Shown: in pieces, positions 63,045 through 64,000 of the stretch | How positions within the stretch are numbered: position 1 is the stretch's first letter | Layout: each line of letters starts with the position of its first letter | From: SB11 sp964584305 | Lineage (GTDB): Bacteria; Bacteroidota; Bacteroidia; UBA8524 | DNA length: 64,000 nt | Direction of reading: 5' to 3' | Assembly (NCBI GenBank): GCA_964584305.1 | Contig: CAZOZL010000010.1 | Coordinates: forward strand, 1-64,000 | Translations under genes and position numbers: made by a program | The notes under the pieces: model-generated | The model's database searches: none | Seen by the model: only the letters and a program-made list of their open reading frames with translations | What the model was told of the DNA's origin: nothing

Positions 63045-64000
63045 ATGAACGAAGCAACACAAAACATTTTTAAAAAATATGTCTTTCCCATCATACTATT
63101 GGGTTTAGTATATTTCCCCTTGTTTTTCAATCTCGACCGTTTGCCTTTAATGCCATTTGACGAGGCTCGTGTAGCTATGAGTTCTTATGAAATGAGCGAG
63201 AATTACAATTTTTTAGTAGTTCACTACGACGGAAAACCAGAAATGTGGAGTACTAAACCACCACTCACCAACTGGGCGCAAGTATTTTTTATAAAAACAT
63301 TGGGACTAAATGTACTTTCAGTGCGTTTACCCTCTGCCCTTGCTGGTTTTTTTACCTGCATTTTACTGTGGCTGTTTAGTGTACGTTTCTTAAAAAATAG
63401 GTGGATAGGTTTTATATCGGTAATAGTACTGATTACCTCGCAAGGGTTTATACAAAGGCACGTTACCCGCACTGCCGATTATGATGCCATGCTGGTTTTG
63501 TTTACCACAGCATCTGCCTTTGCGTATTTCTATTTTTTAGAAACAAATAACTATAAGTACCTGCGTTGGTTTTTTTTAGCATTAGGCTTAGGTGTTCTCA
63601 CCAAAGCTGTTGCAGGCTTGTTAGTATTACCTGGCTTATTATTTTTTAGTCTGTTTTACTATAAAAAATTAGCCTTTTTTGGCAAAAAACAAACCTATAT
63701 AGCCCTACTGTATTTCATTGTACCTGTATTGGGCTATTACTTGCTGCGTGAAGCATTTAACCCTGGGTATATAAAAGCAGCTTGGTATTGGGATGTTGCA
63801 GGGCGTTTTAATGAACACCTTACAGGCGAAGCACCCTACTTTGGTTTTTATCTGCATTTAATGAAAACCGAACATTATTTCCATTGGTTTTGGATTTGTA
63901 TTGCTGGTATTCCGTTGGGCTTACTTATAAAAGATAAAAGAATAAACAAAAGTATATTGTTTGCCCTTAGTTGTGCCGTTGGGTTTTTACTAATAATATC
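63045..64000 (+). CDS. GT39/ArnT-like glycosyltransferase, N-terminal part (runs off window)
   Basis: An open frame from the ATG at 63045 continues past the window end (318 codons visible). The product is a polytopic membrane protein. After the first helix it has LPLMPFDEARVAMSSYEM, with the Asp-Glu pair of GT39 enzymes, then WSTKPPLTNW and HVTRTADYDAMLVLF. These match dolichyl/undecaprenyl-phosphate mannose or aminoarabinose transferases that act on the periplasmic face. The donor lipid and acceptor cannot be read from sequence. Confidence 0.88.
   Translation, partial: MNEATQNIFKKYVFPIILLGLVYFPLFFNLDRLPLMPFDEARVAMSSYEMSENYNFLVVHYDGKPEMWSTKPPLTNWAQVFFIKTLGLNVLSVRLPSALAGFFTCILLWLFSVRFLKNRWIGFISVIVLITSQGFIQRHVTRTADYDAMLVLFTTASAFAYFYFLETNNYKYLRWFFLALGLGVLTKAVAGLLVLPGLLFFSLFYYKKLAFFGKKQTYIALLYFIVPVLGYYLLREAFNPGYIKAAWYWDVAGRFNEHLTGEAPYFGFYLHLMKTEHYFHWFWICIAGIPLGLLIKDKRINKSILFALSCAVGFLLII

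Overview
The window is about 37% G+C and comes from a member of the phylum Bacteroidota, most likely an uncultured lineage known from a draft or metagenome assembly. The evidence for the phylum is the complete alternative complex III operon (actABCDEF), several secreted proteins with type IX secretion (T9SS) type A C-terminal sorting domains, SusC/FecA-type TonB receptors with carboxypeptidase-regulatory-like N-termini, a DUF4249 lipoprotein, an UpxY/NusG-like antiterminator, and repeated TAnnTTTG promoter boxes. I cannot place it below phylum. Two runs of exactly 100 N (24882-24981 and 57969-58068) are scaffold gaps. The first is flanked by an exact 55-base duplication and is probably not a real gap. 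The second interrupts a coding minisatellite.

Layout. 1-6.5 kb (minus strand): a DUF4249/TonB receptor pair, a secreted subtilisin-like protease and tRNA thiolase MnmA. 6.65-9.2 kb (plus): an ECF-type sigma factor, a protein with an inner-membrane helix and a predicted outer-membrane barrel, and a lipoprotein. 9.2-12.4 kb (minus): heptose-phosphate adenylyltransferase, a flippase-like membrane protein and a DegP-type protease. 12.5-21.6 kb (plus): a second sigma/anti-sigma-like pair, dapF, a secreted unknown, a SNF2 helicase, a T9SS cargo protein and a fused two-domain ABC ATPase. 21.6-26 kb (minus): a C25-like T9SS protein, a YkuK-family protein and a glucosaminidase. 26.5-35.1 kb (minus): the alternative complex III operon. 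35.2-40.9 kb (minus): CapD-like dehydratase, UpxY-like factor, glycosyltransferase 2, NhaD antiporter and an HsdR-N nuclease-fold protein. 40.9-52.5 kb: holA, an Asp-box T9SS protein, an SH3 protein, a GlcD-type oxidase (minus), then a peptide-use cluster of a DPP-IV-like peptidase and two POT transporters. 52.6-56.5 kb (minus): a TonB receptor under a TPP riboswitch, then dinB. 57.4-64 kb: an XRE regulator with a tandem AT-hook array, a zinc metalloprotease lipoprotein, a candidate structured RNA, a superoxide-dismutase-like lipoprotein, tRNA-His, a lipocalin-like lipoprotein and the start of a GT39 glycosyltransferase.

Functionally the window is mostly chromosomal housekeeping and envelope genes: respiration (quinol oxidation by ACIII), peptide digestion and uptake, thiamin uptake, envelope protein quality control and surface polysaccharide. 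There are no phage genes, insertion sequences, CRISPR arrays or recognised defence islands.

The most unusual signals are the XRE regulator with a nearly perfect 57-bp repeat encoding AT-hook-like motifs, a terminator-bounded structured intergenic region near 61.1 kb, the lipid-anchored SOD-like protein with changed second-sphere residues, two families of dispersed intergenic hairpin repeats, and several -7 boxes that lie so close to the start codon that the transcripts may be leaderless.
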